Source: CAXBGS01 sp963975425
Lineage (GTDB): Bacteria > Planctomycetota > Planctomycetia > Pirellulales > Pirellulaceae
Assembly: GCA_963975425.1 (NCBI GenBank)
Contig: CAXBGS010000026.1
Span: 1 to 15,724, forward strand
Length of the DNA stretch: 15,724 nt
Direction: 5' to 3'
Shown here: positions 15,425-15,724 of the stretch, in pieces
Numbering within the stretch: position 1 is the first letter of the stretch
How the letters are laid out: each line of letters opens with the position of its first letter
Notes under the pieces: model-generated
Databases searched by the model: none
The model's input: only the letters and a program-made list of their open reading frames with translations
What the model was told of the DNA's origin: nothing
Position numbers and translations under genes: made by a program

Positions 15425-15724
15425 CGATGGTGAAACCAGATCGGGTTACGCAAATAGCGTACTGGTTTGTGCATCACCGGTGGCCCCACCGTCAACTCAA
15501 CGACATTTCAATCTCGTAGCCATCGTGTCAGTCTAATACGGTCTTCCGCACCTGTGATCCGCCGTCCGCCACACCCCGCGCAACCCAAGCACGCAAAAAG
15601 ACCCCCTCCCCCTTTGTTGCGCCCGTTGCGGACTTCTCCTATTCCCGTGAGCCGCTGGCCGTCAGGCCCCGGACAACCCGCGCGCACCATCCGCTCTTCC
15701 CGTTTCAGTTCGCGCCTATAGAAA
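15425..15724. other. 300-bp terminal region without a supported gene; unusual composition
   Basis: The first ~110 bases should hold the promoter of the minus-strand serine hydrolase; they include the 8-base palindrome CACCGGTG (15475-15482). From about 15540 to the window edge the plus strand is strongly pyrimidine-rich (CCCCCTCCCCCTTT near 15602-15615) and both strands stay open for 60-84 codons. The peptides are low-complexity (Pro/Arg/Ser on plus; Gly/Arg/Cys on minus) and lack domains. I think it more likely a dispersed intergenic repeat than a gene, but have only one copy to judge from. Confidence 0.4.

Noticed and set aside
1..15724. CRISPR array, tRNA/rRNA, insertion sequence or prophage
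   Set aside because: No regularly spaced repeats, cloverleaf-like sequence, transposase motif or terminal inverted repeats with target duplication were seen on either strand.

Overview
The window looks like a planctomycete chromosome segment, most likely from the Rhodopirellula/Pirellulaceae group. The main evidence is a gene pair found mainly in planctomycetes and relatives: a cytochrome-type PSCyt1/DUF1549/DUF1553 protein followed by a DUF1501 protein. Supporting signs are many secreted proteins, few clear Shine-Dalgarno sites, a Tat-exported Gfo/Idh/MocA oxidoreductase and an ECF sigma factor of the type common in these bacteria. Eleven protein genes are supported, one of them cut by the left edge. 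I found no tRNA, rRNA, CRISPR array, transposase or phage gene.

Left part (1-5110). The window opens inside the 3' end of a large repetitive cadherin-like surface protein. A gene-poor stretch of about 630 bp follows, holding a possible eroded coding remnant. Then come four secreted-protein genes: an NlpC/P60-like Cys/His protein (minus), a small concanavalin-A-like (LamG/DUF1080-like) protein (minus), a divergent alpha/beta-hydrolase resembling PHB-depolymerase or feruloyl-type esterases (plus), and, convergent with it, a second concanavalin-A-like protein (minus, 5111-5875). The two minus-strand genes at 1343 and 2869 each have a short shared sequence, AATGTCGGRCTAG, upstream of the start chosen here.

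Central part (6058-13123). This is the core of the window: a four-gene plus-strand unit. An ECF sigma factor overlaps by ATGA a 1221-residue protein. That protein joins an anti-sigma-like cytoplasmic segment, one membrane span, two CxxCH haem motifs, DUF1549, a beta-sandwich-like middle and DUF1553. It is followed by a DUF1501 (alkaline-phosphatase/sulfatase-like) protein and a Tat-type Gfo/Idh/MocA oxidoreductase. My reading is that the sigma factor is held by the inner end of the same polypeptide that carries the envelope-side cytochrome domains. A substrate or redox state sensed outside could then set expression of the export and degradation genes behind it. The fusion is seen in the sequence; the signalling role is inferred.

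Right part (13124-15724). After a convergent junction with hairpins come two minus-strand genes, a class I SAM-dependent methyltransferase and, upstream of it, a secreted class-C beta-lactamase-like serine hydrolase. The last 300 bp hold no convincing gene; their unusual pyrimidine-rich sequence may be a dispersed genomic repeat.
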